Assembly: GCA_026552835.1 (NCBI GenBank)
Contig: JAPMTY010000060.1
Location: forward strand, 1-13,069
DNA: 13,069 bases
Direction: 5' to 3'
From: Candidatus Methanoperedens sp.
Lineage (GTDB): Archaea; Halobacteriota; Methanosarcinia; Methanosarcinales; Methanoperedenaceae
The notes beneath the pieces were generated by a model. That model searched no databases. It was not told the origin of the DNA and saw only the letters and a program-made list of their open reading frames with translations. Position numbers and translations under genes: made by a program. Shown piece after piece: positions 1 through 6,951 of this stretch (its first letter is position 1; each line of letters begins with the position of its first letter).

Positions 1-2
1 GG

Positions 3-680
3 AATATCCAGGAGTATGAAGGGTACAGGATATATTTTGAGGCTTATGACCTGCTGGCGCTGAATGCGTTTGTGAAAAGGGGTTCAGTAAATGCATTAGG
101 GGATGAAATCGGGGTTGGGAAGGAATCAGTTGTATATGAGGCTACAGGCGGTATCATCGACAGGCATGTGGCCATAAAATTCCACAGGGAAGGAAAGATG
201 AGTTTCAAAAATGCCAGGATAAAAAGAGAACACATCGGGGAACGAAAACATCTTTCCTGGCTGTATGCCTCGCGACTTTCGGCAAAAAGAGAGTATGATG
301 CCTTAAAAACCCTTTATCCTGAGGTGAGCGTCCCCGAACCTGTTGATTATAACAGGCACGCAATCGTGATGTCCATCGCAAGAGGAGAGGAGCTTGCCCA
401 TACAACTATAAACGAGCCGGACTGGTACCTTGATGAGATACTGGAACAGGTGAGAAAGGCATACAAACTCGGTATAATCCATGGGGACCTGAGTGAATTC
501 AATATATTCGCCAATCCCGAAGGATGCGAGATTATCGACTGGCCGCAATACATTACACCATCTCACGCTAATGCAAGTGAGTTACTCGAAAGGGACATCG
601 GCAACGTCCTCTCCTTTTTTAACAGGAAATACAGGATTAAAAGGGATATCAAGGAAGTGATTAACACCATAGTGGCCTGA
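3..680 (+). CDS. rio2: RIO2-family atypical serine kinase/ATPase, 5' end cut by window
   Basis: The reading frame is open from base 3, so the gene begins before the window. The 225 visible residues hold the end of the N-terminal winged-helix/linker region and the RIO kinase domain. Seen: a nucleotide-binding stretch GVGKES at visible residues 37-42, an ATP-contacting lysine in VAIKF, the catalytic loop HGDLSEFN at 160-167 (catalytic Asp162), and a metal-binding IIDWPQ stretch with Asp179. The HGD and D-x-PQ signatures separate RIO kinases from ordinary protein kinases, and the GKES-type loop with a preceding helical linker favours RIO2 over RIO1. RIO2 proteins act as ATPases in late small-subunit ribosome maturation in the cytoplasm. 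The metal-loop residue is Trp where Phe is common. The stop lies 2 nt before the DUF460 gene, so the two are probably co-transcribed. Family assignment is firm; the missing N terminus cannot be judged. Confidence 0.9.
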   Translation, partial: NIQEYEGYRIYFEAYDLLALNAFVKRGSVNALGDEIGVGKESVVYEATGGIIDRHVAIKFHREGKMSFKNARIKREHIGERKHLSWLYASRLSAKREYDALKTLYPEVSVPEPVDYNRHAIVMSIARGEELAHTTINEPDWYLDEILEQVRKAYKLGIIHGDLSEFNIFANPEGCEIIDWPQYITPSHANASELLERDIGNVLSFFNRKYRIKRDIKEVINTIVA

Positions 681-682
681 TT

Positions 683-2656
683 ATGCAGGAAAATATTATT
701 TTTGGGGTAGATATCGCAAAAGGTTCAGTCCGGGCTAAAGAAGAGCCAAGGTTCGCTGTTGTTATCCTGAAAGGGAACGAAGCCGAACATCACCGTATGG
801 TAAGCAGGCAGAAATTGCTCAGGATGGCATGGCAGGAGAAACCGGCTTTAATCGCTGTTGATAATATTTTCGAGCTTGCATCTGGTAAGCATGAGCTTGC
901 ATCAATTCTTTCGAAACTGCCTGCGAACACGAAACTCATCCAGGTAACAGGCGGTGAAAACCTTCTGCCCCTTGTAAAACTTGCAAAACAAGAGGGCATC
1001 TCTTTTGACAGACTCGACCCCAATGCGGAAGCCCTTGCCTGCGCAAGACTCGCGCAGATGGGTATAGGATATGAAGTCTCCGCTTTTGAGGATAAAACAA
1101 TAATCAAAGTCAGCAGGGCGCGCTCACCTGGCAGGGGAGGATGGAGCCAGAACAGGTACAGGCGCAAGATGCACGGCTATGTGAGACAAAAGGCAAGGGA
1201 AATTGAGGATTACCTGAATGAGCAATCAAAGACGAGAGGATTCACATTCACCCAAGATGTAACCGAAAGATTCGGCGGATACTCAAAATCCGAGTTCTTC
1301 GTGGACGCTCCCAGAAGCCAGGTTCATGTCGGGTCAGGAAAATACGGGGATGTCCAGGTGAATGTAAAGAGCATAGAACGGGATGCTCTTTTTTTTAAGC
1401 CGCTCAAAACACGGAAAAGGGATTATATTATCGTGGGCATCGACCCCGGCACAACAACTGCCATAGCTGTAGTGACGCTTGAAGGCGAACTCAGGATGCT
1501 TCACAGTTCAAGGACAATTTCAATCCCGGATGTTATCGAAATGATTGCCGAACAGGGAAGACCGCTTATTATCGCAAGTGATGTATTCCCGACCCCGAAT
1601 GCAGTTGAAAAAATCCGGCGCGCATTCAACGCAGTATCGGGCTCGCCTGATGTTGTCCTGACAGCCGGGGATAAAATTGAGTTGGCAACACCCTATGGGT
1701 ATTCAAATAACCATGAGCGCGATGCCATAGCCGCTGCCGTCTCTGTGTATCGCAAGAATAAGAATAAGTTCGAGCAGATAAAGAAAAAAATACCTCATGG
1801 AATGGATGCTGTTGAAGTTATTGCACAGGTTGTGAGGGGTAAAGCCGTTGATGCTGCAATACTGGAAATTACCAAAAAAGAAACAAAAGCGCCGGATGCC
1901 GCTCAGGTTCCCCTCGTAAAGGATGAAGAATCCCATCATTCCAGGGAGCTAATCAGAAAATATGAGGAAAGTATCGGGGAAATGAAACAGTACCAGGACG
2001 AGTTGAAAATTGAACTTGATACCAAAGATGAAGAACTTAGAAAACTTGGGGAATTCATCGAAAAACAGAAGTCTCTAGCCTATAAACAGTTTAAAAAAGA
2101 AAAAATAATACGGGTTCGTGATAAAGAGATTGCGCACCTGCGGAAGCGGCTGTCGGAAAACAATAAGAAGATTTCATATTTAAACGAAAGGATACACAGG
2201 CTGAAACATATCCGCAGGCTTGAAATAAGCGGGAGGGCGCTCCCAGTAAAGATAATATCAGCGTTTACAAAAGACAGCATCCTTAAGACGCAGGAAGAGG
2301 TGGGAATTAAAAAAGACGATATAATACTCCTCAAGGATGCAAGCGGCGGCGGGAGCATTACTGCCAAAATGCTATATGACATGGGCGTGCGGGCAATTAT
2401 TATCTGCAACGATATGTCCCATGCGGCAGAAGAGGAACTTTTCAATCTTGGCATACCTGTTTTAATGGCAAAGGATGTGAATATCCAGTTTGACCCGGCA
2501 GGAGAGCTTGCTGTGATCAACCCCGATGACATTAAGAATGCGATTGAAGAGTGGAACAGGAAGGCAGACCAGAGAAAGGCAGCTGCCAAAGAGGAATGGC
2601 TCAGGTCGCTTGTGGATGAATACAGGAGTGAAAGGCGGCGTGAGGTTAAAGGATGA
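683..2656 (+). CDS. DUF460 protein (COG2433-like), putative RNase H/RuvC-fold nuclease with coiled coil
   Basis: This 657-residue protein matches the architecture of the archaeal DUF460 family, described as a possible RNase H/RuvC-fold nuclease of unknown role. The N terminus opens with a beta-strand/Asp pattern (FGVDIAKGS, residues 8-16). A basic linker at roughly 145-175 is rich in Arg and could bind nucleic acid. A second, clearer RNase H-fold strand is VGIDPGTTTAIAVVTLEG, with Asp254. A long charged coiled coil spans about 416-515. A compact C-terminal domain (about 520-657) contains a glycine-rich ASGGGS turn and alternating strands and helices. The gene starts at ATG 683, only 2 nt after the RIO2 stop, with no clear Shine-Dalgarno, so translation is probably coupled. 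Pairing with RIO2 suggests a ribosome- or RNA-linked job, but this is inference. Nuclease activity is not shown; family assignment is confident. Confidence 0.85.
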   Translation: MQENIIFGVDIAKGSVRAKEEPRFAVVILKGNEAEHHRMVSRQKLLRMAWQEKPALIAVDNIFELASGKHELASILSKLPANTKLIQVTGGENLLPLVKLAKQEGISFDRLDPNAEALACARLAQMGIGYEVSAFEDKTIIKVSRARSPGRGGWSQNRYRRKMHGYVRQKAREIEDYLNEQSKTRGFTFTQDVTERFGGYSKSEFFVDAPRSQVHVGSGKYGDVQVNVKSIERDALFFKPLKTRKRDYIIVGIDPGTTTAIAVVTLEGELRMLHSSRTISIPDVIEMIAEQGRPLIIASDVFPTPNAVEKIRRAFNAVSGSPDVVLTAGDKIELATPYGYSNNHERDAIAAAVSVYRKNKNKFEQIKKKIPHGMDAVEVIAQVVRGKAVDAAILEITKKETKAPDAAQVPLVKDEESHHSRELIRKYEESIGEMKQYQDELKIELDTKDEELRKLGEFIEKQKSLAYKQFKKEKIIRVRDKEIAHLRKRLSENNKKISYLNERIHRLKHIRRLEISGRALPVKIISAFTKDSILKTQEEVGIKKDDIILLKDASGGGSITAKMLYDMGVRAIIICNDMSHAAEEELFNLGIPVLMAKDVNIQFDPAGELAVINPDDIKNAIEEWNRKADQRKAAAKEEWLRSLVDEYRSERRREVKG

Positions 2657-2660
2657 TTAC

Positions 2661-2675
2661 TTTTTTATATTTTTT
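2661..2675 (+). terminator. T-rich putative archaeal terminator after the DUF460 gene
   Basis: Four bases after the DUF460 stop there are two runs of six T separated by ATA. Archaeal RNA polymerase stops at oligo-T tracts without needing a hairpin, and the next gene has its own promoter-like box 20 bases further on. The position supports a terminator; no transcript data are available. Confidence 0.5.
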
Positions 2676-2694
2676 GGCATTCTGAAAGGATAAG

Positions 2695-2702
2695 TTTAAG
2701 TA
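2695..2702 (+). promoter_or_regulatory. Putative TATA box for the cytochrome/Rieske operon
   Basis: TTTAAGTA resembles the archaeal TATA consensus and is preceded by a purine-rich stretch (GAAAGGATAAG) that could serve as a B-recognition element. Transcription would start about 25 bases downstream near 2722-2727, leaving a leader of roughly 40 bases that includes the AGGAG ribosome site at 2750-2754. This is the only promoter-like site seen ahead of the eight-gene operon. Confidence 0.4.
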
Positions 2703-2762
2703 TTTTGCTGATATGGGGGGAATAAATCATTATTAATAGGTTTGATGATAGGAGTACTTCAT

Positions 2763-3725
2763 ATGCGATTAAAAAACGTATCGAGGATTACAGGAATATT
2801 TTTTTTGCTGGTAACGTTATCCATATTGCAGTTGTTTGTTCAACCTGTGATAGCAGCATCGCCAAATTTGCCAAACAACTCTTGTGCAGATTGCCATCGC
2901 AGATTGCTTTTTAGTACAGAAGAACAGAGACAATTTATCGATATACGTATCCAGCATCTTGAAAACGGCATTTCGTGTTCAATAGTTTGTCATGAAGATA
3001 AACTTAATAAAACTACGGCCAGCACCTATGCTTTGTGGTCTATATCCACGCATGCCCTTTTTGGCGTAACATGCGAAAAATGCCACGGCGGCAACGCGTC
3101 CGGAGTTTCAAAGCAGGAAGCACATGTGGGTTTATCAAATATCAGCATCGCACGTACCAATACGCCGGAAACCTGCGGAAAATGCCATCAGGCCGAACTC
3201 GGGGAATTCAAGAGTTCAAAACATTTCATGAGATTAGAATCCAGTGAAGAAGGGCCTGCCCCGGCATGCATCACATGCCATCAGGCACACAGCGTGCATG
3301 TCCTGACAGCTTCTGAAATTGAAGATTTCTGCAGTAATTGCCATAATAATATAACAGGCATCGACCCGACCGTACCTGCAAAAGCAGAAAACGCATTAAC
3401 TTCAGTCGGTGAATTGCGGGTTGAAATTTCAAAAGCCACAAGCGCAGTGAATACTGCAAAAGCAAAAAATTTGGATGTGACCCAGGCAGAAGTAAATCTG
3501 GATTCGGCATTGACAATCCTCAAAGAAACTCCCTCGGTGTGGCACAGGTTTAATTTGACCTTTTTTGATACTGAAGTCCAAAAAGGTATTGCAGAAGCAC
3601 AAAAAGCTACAAATGCAACGTTAAATGCTCAAGGTACGCCAGCAGCTACGAAAGCACCCGGATTCGGGGCAGCCCTTTTTATAATTGGCCTGTTTGTTGC
3701 ATATTTCCTGAAACGGTCCAGGTGA
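2763..3725 (+). CDS. Hexaheme c-type cytochrome with PGF-CTERM anchor (copy 1)
   Basis: A 320-residue secreted multiheme cytochrome. I chose ATG 2763 because AGGAG (2750-2754) lies 8 bases upstream and the resulting N terminus is a clean signal peptide (residues 1-31); TTG 2742 and ATG 2745 are alternatives. Heme sites: CADCH at 41-45, CEKCH at 104-108, CGKCH at 138-142, CITCH at 169-173 and CSNCH at 190-194. A sixth site has three residues between the cysteines, CSIVCH at 72-77. His65, His97, His121, His154, His176 and His179 could be distal ligands. Residues about 205-295 are Ala/Lys-rich and helical, with a WHRF motif near the end. The C terminus (298-320) is a PGF motif, a hydrophobic helix and a basic tail: the PGF-CTERM signal recognised by archaeosortase A, which replaces the helix with a lipid anchor. 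It is 35-40% identical by eye to the next gene. Role inferred: extracytoplasmic electron carrier for the Rieske/cytochrome b complex. Confidence 0.88.
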   Translation: MRLKNVSRITGIFFLLVTLSILQLFVQPVIAASPNLPNNSCADCHRRLLFSTEEQRQFIDIRIQHLENGISCSIVCHEDKLNKTTASTYALWSISTHALFGVTCEKCHGGNASGVSKQEAHVGLSNISIARTNTPETCGKCHQAELGEFKSSKHFMRLESSEEGPAPACITCHQAHSVHVLTASEIEDFCSNCHNNITGIDPTVPAKAENALTSVGELRVEISKATSAVNTAKAKNLDVTQAEVNLDSALTILKETPSVWHRFNLTFFDTEVQKGIAEAQKATNATLNAQGTPAATKAPGFGAALFIIGLFVAYFLKRSR

Positions 3726-3745
3726 ATCAAGGTAAAATTGATATA

Positions 3746-3752
3746 AAGGAGG
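3746..3752 (+). promoter_or_regulatory. Strong Shine-Dalgarno that sets the start of cytochrome copy 2
   Basis: AAGGAGG is a full-strength ribosome binding site 5 bases before ATG 3758. It overrides the earlier in-frame GTG at 3722, which overlaps the previous stop codon but would put a charged 12-residue extension in front of the signal peptide. Confidence 0.8.
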
Positions 3753-3757
3753 CAAAA

Positions 3758-4687
3758 ATGAACTTTAAAAAACCATATTTATTCGTTATTCCACTTTTAT
3801 TAGCCATTATATTCGTACCACTGGCTTTAGCAGATAATTCATGTTTAAACTGTCATGAAAAACTTTCTGCATTTAATGAGACAGAACAACAATTCAATGA
3901 AATCAGATTACAACATCTGGCACGGGACATACCATGTTCTCTTCAATGCCATACCACGACCCTCAATAATTTTGCCCAGAGTAATTATTTACAGTGGACA
4001 AAATCCAAACATGCGCTTTTCAATGTCACATGTAATAATTGCCATGGAGGCAATCCGGACTCTGGTGTAAAAGAAACGGCGCATATCGGGATTTTAAGGT
4101 CTTCTGACCCCAATAGCACTGTTTTTTACAGGAACGTTCCTGAAACATGTGGTAAATGCCATACTGATGAATTATCCCAGTTCAAGAATTCTGCGCATTA
4201 TCAGAAATTGAAAGCACTCGAGCAGGCTCCCACGTGTGATACCTGTCACAGGTCGCATGAGTTCAAGGTTCTGAATATTAGCGAATTCCACAGTCTTTGC
4301 AGCCAGTGCCATAATATCGACATGAGAATCGCCCCATCGGATGCTCCGGACAGGGCAATCACTGCACTTGCGAATGCAGATAGATTGACGAATGAGATAA
4401 AAGTGGCCTATAATGACATACAGCAGGCAAAACAGAAAGGGACAGACGTATCTGCTGCACAGAACGACCTTAACAGCGCGATTTCAACCAGAGACGGCCT
4501 TCCGGTCCTCTGGCATGCATTTGACCTTCCATCATTCGGAAATGTAATCGATAGCGGAATAGCGGCTGCGCAGAAAGCCCAGCAGGAATCCGGGGCACCG
4601 CCTGCGCCCAAACCGACTCCGGGATTTGGCACGATTGCTTTCGTTACAGGAATTATTGCAATATACCTGCTCCTGCGCAGAAAGTGA
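3758..4687 (+). CDS. Hexaheme c-type cytochrome with PGF-CTERM anchor (copy 2)
   Basis: A 309-residue paralogue of the preceding cytochrome with the same order of parts. Residues 1-25 form a signal peptide ending in LALA. Heme sites are CLNCH at 29-33, CSLQCH at 60-65 (again three residues between the cysteines), CNNCH at 92-96, CGKCH at 131-135, CDTCH at 160-164 and CSQCH at 181-185. Spacing between sites nearly matches copy 1, including shared landmarks such as IRxQHL before site 2, the His-Ala-Leu-Phe stretch before site 3, and PETCGKCH at site 4. A helical Ala/Gln-rich region follows, containing LWHAF where copy 1 has WHRF. The tail from residue 286 is PTPGFG, a hydrophobic helix and RRK, a PGF-CTERM sorting signal. 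The strong ribosome site suggests high expression. The pair arose by tandem duplication and has diverged, so the two may hand electrons to each other or to different partners. No catalytic site is recognised, so electron transfer is the safest call. Confidence 0.88.
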   Translation: MNFKKPYLFVIPLLLAIIFVPLALADNSCLNCHEKLSAFNETEQQFNEIRLQHLARDIPCSLQCHTTTLNNFAQSNYLQWTKSKHALFNVTCNNCHGGNPDSGVKETAHIGILRSSDPNSTVFYRNVPETCGKCHTDELSQFKNSAHYQKLKALEQAPTCDTCHRSHEFKVLNISEFHSLCSQCHNIDMRIAPSDAPDRAITALANADRLTNEIKVAYNDIQQAKQKGTDVSAAQNDLNSAISTRDGLPVLWHAFDLPSFGNVIDSGIAAAQKAQQESGAPPAPKPTPGFGTIAFVTGIIAIYLLLRRK

Positions 4688-4701
4688 ATGAGGTGTAATA
4701 A

Positions 4702-5046
4702 ATGAATAACAAACAATTGCAAATCCTTTTTTTGCTTGCGATAGTGGTTCTTTCTTATTTGCCAGCCTTAACATCCGCGAGACCTGAGTATGCGGTAAAA
4801 GAAAGCCGGAATTGCCCGTATTGTCATTCAAGGGACGGCCCTCCGCAGCTCAATGAAGTTGGTATTTATTACGGAACACATAACCATTCATTAGAAGGAT
4901 ATGTACCTTCTCCCAAAGCTACACCTACCCCCGAAGTTACGAAAGAAATCGAGATAGGAATCCACATGAATACATGGGATGTGGGCTTGCGCGCATTTGC
5001 AACTATTTTGCTTATATTGATAGTTGTTTACATTATACGGTTGTGA
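4702..5046 (+). CDS. Membrane-anchored monoheme c-type cytochrome
   Basis: A 114-residue protein starting at ATG 4702 with GAGGTG (4690-4695) 6 bases upstream. Residues 1-26 form a signal peptide (cleavage after LTSA). A single heme site CPYCH is at 38-42, followed by a short domain with candidate sixth ligands at His57 and His59 in YYGTHNH. A Pro/Thr-rich linker (about 67-78) leads to a C-terminal membrane helix at about 94-113. It lies 14 nt after the hexaheme gene and 4 nt before the next gene, inside the Rieske/cytochrome b operon. That place suits a cytochrome c1- or f-like acceptor for the Rieske electron, but there is no sequence resemblance to cytochrome c1 or f that I can see. The role is inference; heme attachment is well supported. 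Confidence 0.78.
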   Translation: MNNKQLQILFLLAIVVLSYLPALTSARPEYAVKESRNCPYCHSRDGPPQLNEVGIYYGTHNHSLEGYVPSPKATPTPEVTKEIEIGIHMNTWDVGLRAFATILLILIVVYIIRL

Positions 5047-5050
5047 GATA

Positions 5051-5326
5051 ATGCATATAGAAAATATTGAATATGGACCGGAAAAAACAGGTATCTGGTC
5101 GCAAATAGCTTTTATTTTAATAATTTTACTGACACTCGCTGCTGCGGGGATTACAGGAAATATGATATTGAAATTAATATCCAGTGAAGCTTCGGCGGCA
5201 TCGACGGAATCATTCATAGCTGACGTTGGAAAGATGATGGCGTACCTCCTTTTCATCCTTGCAGCCATTTTGTATCTTTACGTAAAGGGATTGCTGCAGG
5301 ATGAATACGTTACAACTCTGGAGTGA
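5051..5326 (+). CDS. Small two-helix membrane protein in the Rieske/cytochrome b operon
   Basis: A 91-residue protein; ATG 5051 is preferred over an upstream in-frame codon at 5024 because the latter would overlap the previous gene by 23 bases. Two hydrophobic helices span about residues 17-40 and 62-82, joined by a polar Ser/Ala/Glu loop (43-60). No cofactor motif, cysteine or clear heme ligand pattern is present apart from His2. I do not recognise the family. The gene sits 4 nt after the monoheme cytochrome and its stop lies 4 nt before the Rieske start, so all are almost certainly co-translated. The likely role, by position only, is an accessory or assembly subunit of the quinol:cytochrome c complex. 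Confidence 0.65.
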   Translation: MHIENIEYGPEKTGIWSQIAFILIILLTLAAAGITGNMILKLISSEASAASTESFIADVGKMMAYLLFILAAILYLYVKGLLQDEYVTTLE

Positions 5327-5330
5327 AAAC

Positions 5331-5825
5331 ATGGACGATAAAATCACTATTACATTAACTAGAAGGAAACTCACTGAAATATTAATGGGTCTTGTTGCAT
5401 TATTTTTCGCTTCAGGTGCGGTGGCTGCGGTATTGAAATACCTCTGGCCGCAAATCGAAGCAAAAGGTGAATCCGTAGAAGTAAGAATAGCTTCGGTTGA
5501 TGAAGTCCCTACAGGAACTGCACAAAATTTTGTTTTCAATGGCAAGGCTGCCGTCCTCCTCCACATGCCCGCGGGCTTCAGGGCATTCGGACGTGTATGC
5601 ACTCACCTTGGCTGCATCGCCTCCTGGAAAGCAGATGAGACAGTGATATACTGCCCCTGCCACATAGGGAAATATGATCCCAATACAGGTACTGTATTGT
5701 CTGGACCGCCCCCATCTCCTTTACCAATGATAGACATTACAGTAAAAGATGGTGCGGTTTATGCTCTCACCTGGAAAGACCCGAATTATGTCAAATCCAT
5801 ATCGTTCTATGCGGGGGCGGCCTGA
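5331..5825 (+). CDS. Rieske [2Fe-2S] protein of a quinol:cytochrome c complex
   Basis: A 164-residue Rieske subunit. ATG 5331 is chosen because GGAG (5320-5323) lies 7 bases before it; the ATG at 5301 would overlap the preceding gene. The N terminus carries TRRKLTEILMG (residues 10-20), a twin-arginine-like signal, followed by one membrane anchor (about 17-38). The cluster-binding motifs are CTHLGC at 90-95 and CPCH at 108-111: Cys90, His92, Cys108 and His111 bind the cluster, and Cys95-Cys110 form the usual disulfide. A proline loop GPPPSPLP follows. The residue that is Ser in the common CPCHGS motif is Gly113 here, while the Tyr two residues later (Tyr115) is kept. Loss of that Ser hydrogen bond lowers cluster potential in studied bc1 complexes, so a menaquinol-type donor is likely. 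The cytochrome b gene starts at the base after its stop. Confidence 0.93.
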   Translation: MDDKITITLTRRKLTEILMGLVALFFASGAVAAVLKYLWPQIEAKGESVEVRIASVDEVPTGTAQNFVFNGKAAVLLHMPAGFRAFGRVCTHLGCIASWKADETVIYCPCHIGKYDPNTGTVLSGPPPSPLPMIDITVKDGAVYALTWKDPNYVKSISFYAGAA

Positions 5826-6488
5826 ATGGAATTACTCGATAAAATCTACAAATGGCTCGATGACAGGTTCAAATTAAGAGATCTGTTACCCCCCATAGTC
5901 AAACATCCTGCGCCTGAAGATGTTATTTCCAATCCACTTTATTGCCTTGGCGGGACAGCATTCCTGTGTTTCATAATTCTTGTAATTACGGGAATTTTCC
6001 TGGCAATGTACTACAAGCCCACTCCGGGAGAGGCATATAAGAGCGTCCAGACCATAATGACAACGGTCCCGATGGGATCGCTTGTGAGAAGCGTGCATCA
6101 CTGGGCTGCAAATACAATGATAGCAGCTGTAATGCTTCATATGATACGAATTTATTTCATGGGCGCTTATAAGAAGCCCCGCGAATTGAACTGGGTTGTT
6201 GGCATAATCCTGCTCCTGACGGTTACCACCTTTGGTTTTTCAGGCTATCTTCTGCCGTGGGACCAGCTTTCATTCTGGGCGACCAAGATCGGGACCGGTA
6301 TAGCCGGCTCAATGCCGCTAATAGGCGGGTATATTTCGCTTCTCCTTATGGGAGGAAATGATATCGGCGCCGAGACAATAACAAGGTTTTTTGCCATACA
6401 TGTATTGATTCTTCCCATGGCAATGGCAGTCCTGTTGGGCATGCATTTCCTGATGGTCCGTATACAGGGAATTTCAGGGAGGCTCTAA
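5826..6488 (+). CDS. Cytochrome b6-like subunit (N-terminal half of cytochrome b) with heme c(i) cysteine
   Basis: A 220-residue, four-helix cytochrome b N-terminal domain of b6 length and layout. His91/His105 and His192/His207 are the four axial ligands of the two b hemes; the 14 residues between the second pair match b6 rather than mitochondrial-type cytochrome b (13). Cys40 in YCLGG aligns with the cysteine that binds the extra heme c(i) in b6f complexes. Other landmarks are YYKPTPGEAYKSVQ, RSVHHW, KKPRELNWV, SGYLLPWDQ and the final QGISGRL, which closely track b6. The start ATG directly follows the Rieske stop with no gap, so translation is coupled. Role: holds the two b hemes that carry electrons across the membrane during quinol oxidation. 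The subunit split (b6 plus subunit IV) is seen in b6f and in several menaquinol complexes. Confidence 0.93.
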   Translation: MELLDKIYKWLDDRFKLRDLLPPIVKHPAPEDVISNPLYCLGGTAFLCFIILVITGIFLAMYYKPTPGEAYKSVQTIMTTVPMGSLVRSVHHWAANTMIAAVMLHMIRIYFMGAYKKPRELNWVVGIILLLTVTTFGFSGYLLPWDQLSFWATKIGTGIAGSMPLIGGYISLLLMGGNDIGAETITRFFAIHVLILPMAMAVLLGMHFLMVRIQGISGRL

Positions 6489-6489
6489 T

Positions 6490-6951
6490 ATGACTTTGAT
6501 TGAAGTTGAAAAACATGAAGTGGAAGAACCGAAATCGGAACCCATACGTGTGCGCGGGCTTCCGTTTTTCCCGCATTTCCTGCTTCGTGAAATTGTGGTG
6601 ATGTGCCTTATTGGCGGAAGCCTCTTTTTACTGGCATCGTATTACCCGGCAAGCCTGCTCAAACCGGCTGACCCCTTTGATACCCCAACCCCGATATACC
6701 CTGAATGGTATTTCCTTTACGTATTCGGATTCCTGAAATTCTGGACATGGGATATCGGACCGATAGCTGCCAAGGCCATTGGAGTTACTATACCCATGAT
6801 TTTCTGGTATGGTCTTCTGATACTGGTGCCATTTATTGACAGGAATCCCTCATCTGATATAAGGAAAAGAAAACTTGCGGTTGCACTCGGGATTATAGCC
6901 CTGATTGGCGTACTGTATTTCACATACTACGGCATAGTTCACGGAGAATGA
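6490..6951 (+). CDS. Subunit IV-like protein (C-terminal half of cytochrome b)
   Basis: A 153-residue protein that supplies the second half of cytochrome b. The Qo-site PEWY motif is present at residues 71-74 (Glu72), within PTPIYPEWYFLYVF. Three membrane helices are visible at about 33-52, 91-115 and 129-147, as in b6f subunit IV. The N terminus (1-22) is a charged cytoplasmic extension rich in Glu. The gene starts 1 nt after the cytochrome b6-like gene and overlaps the next small gene by ATGA. It completes the quinol-oxidising site together with the b6-like subunit and Rieske protein. Confidence is high from the PEWY motif and gene order. Confidence 0.92.
   Translation: MTLIEVEKHEVEEPKSEPIRVRGLPFFPHFLLREIVVMCLIGGSLFLLASYYPASLLKPADPFDTPTPIYPEWYFLYVFGFLKFWTWDIGPIAAKAIGVTIPMIFWYGLLILVPFIDRNPSSDIRKRKLAVALGIIALIGVLYFTYYGIVHGE

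Noticed and set aside
3722..3757. GTG start for cytochrome copy 2
   Set aside because: It adds a charged stretch before the signal peptide, and the AAGGAGG site points to ATG 3758.
2763..4687. Assignment of the hexaheme proteins as nitrite or hydroxylamine reductases
   Set aside because: No CXXCK site or other catalytic heme signature is present; only electron-transfer type heme motifs are visible.
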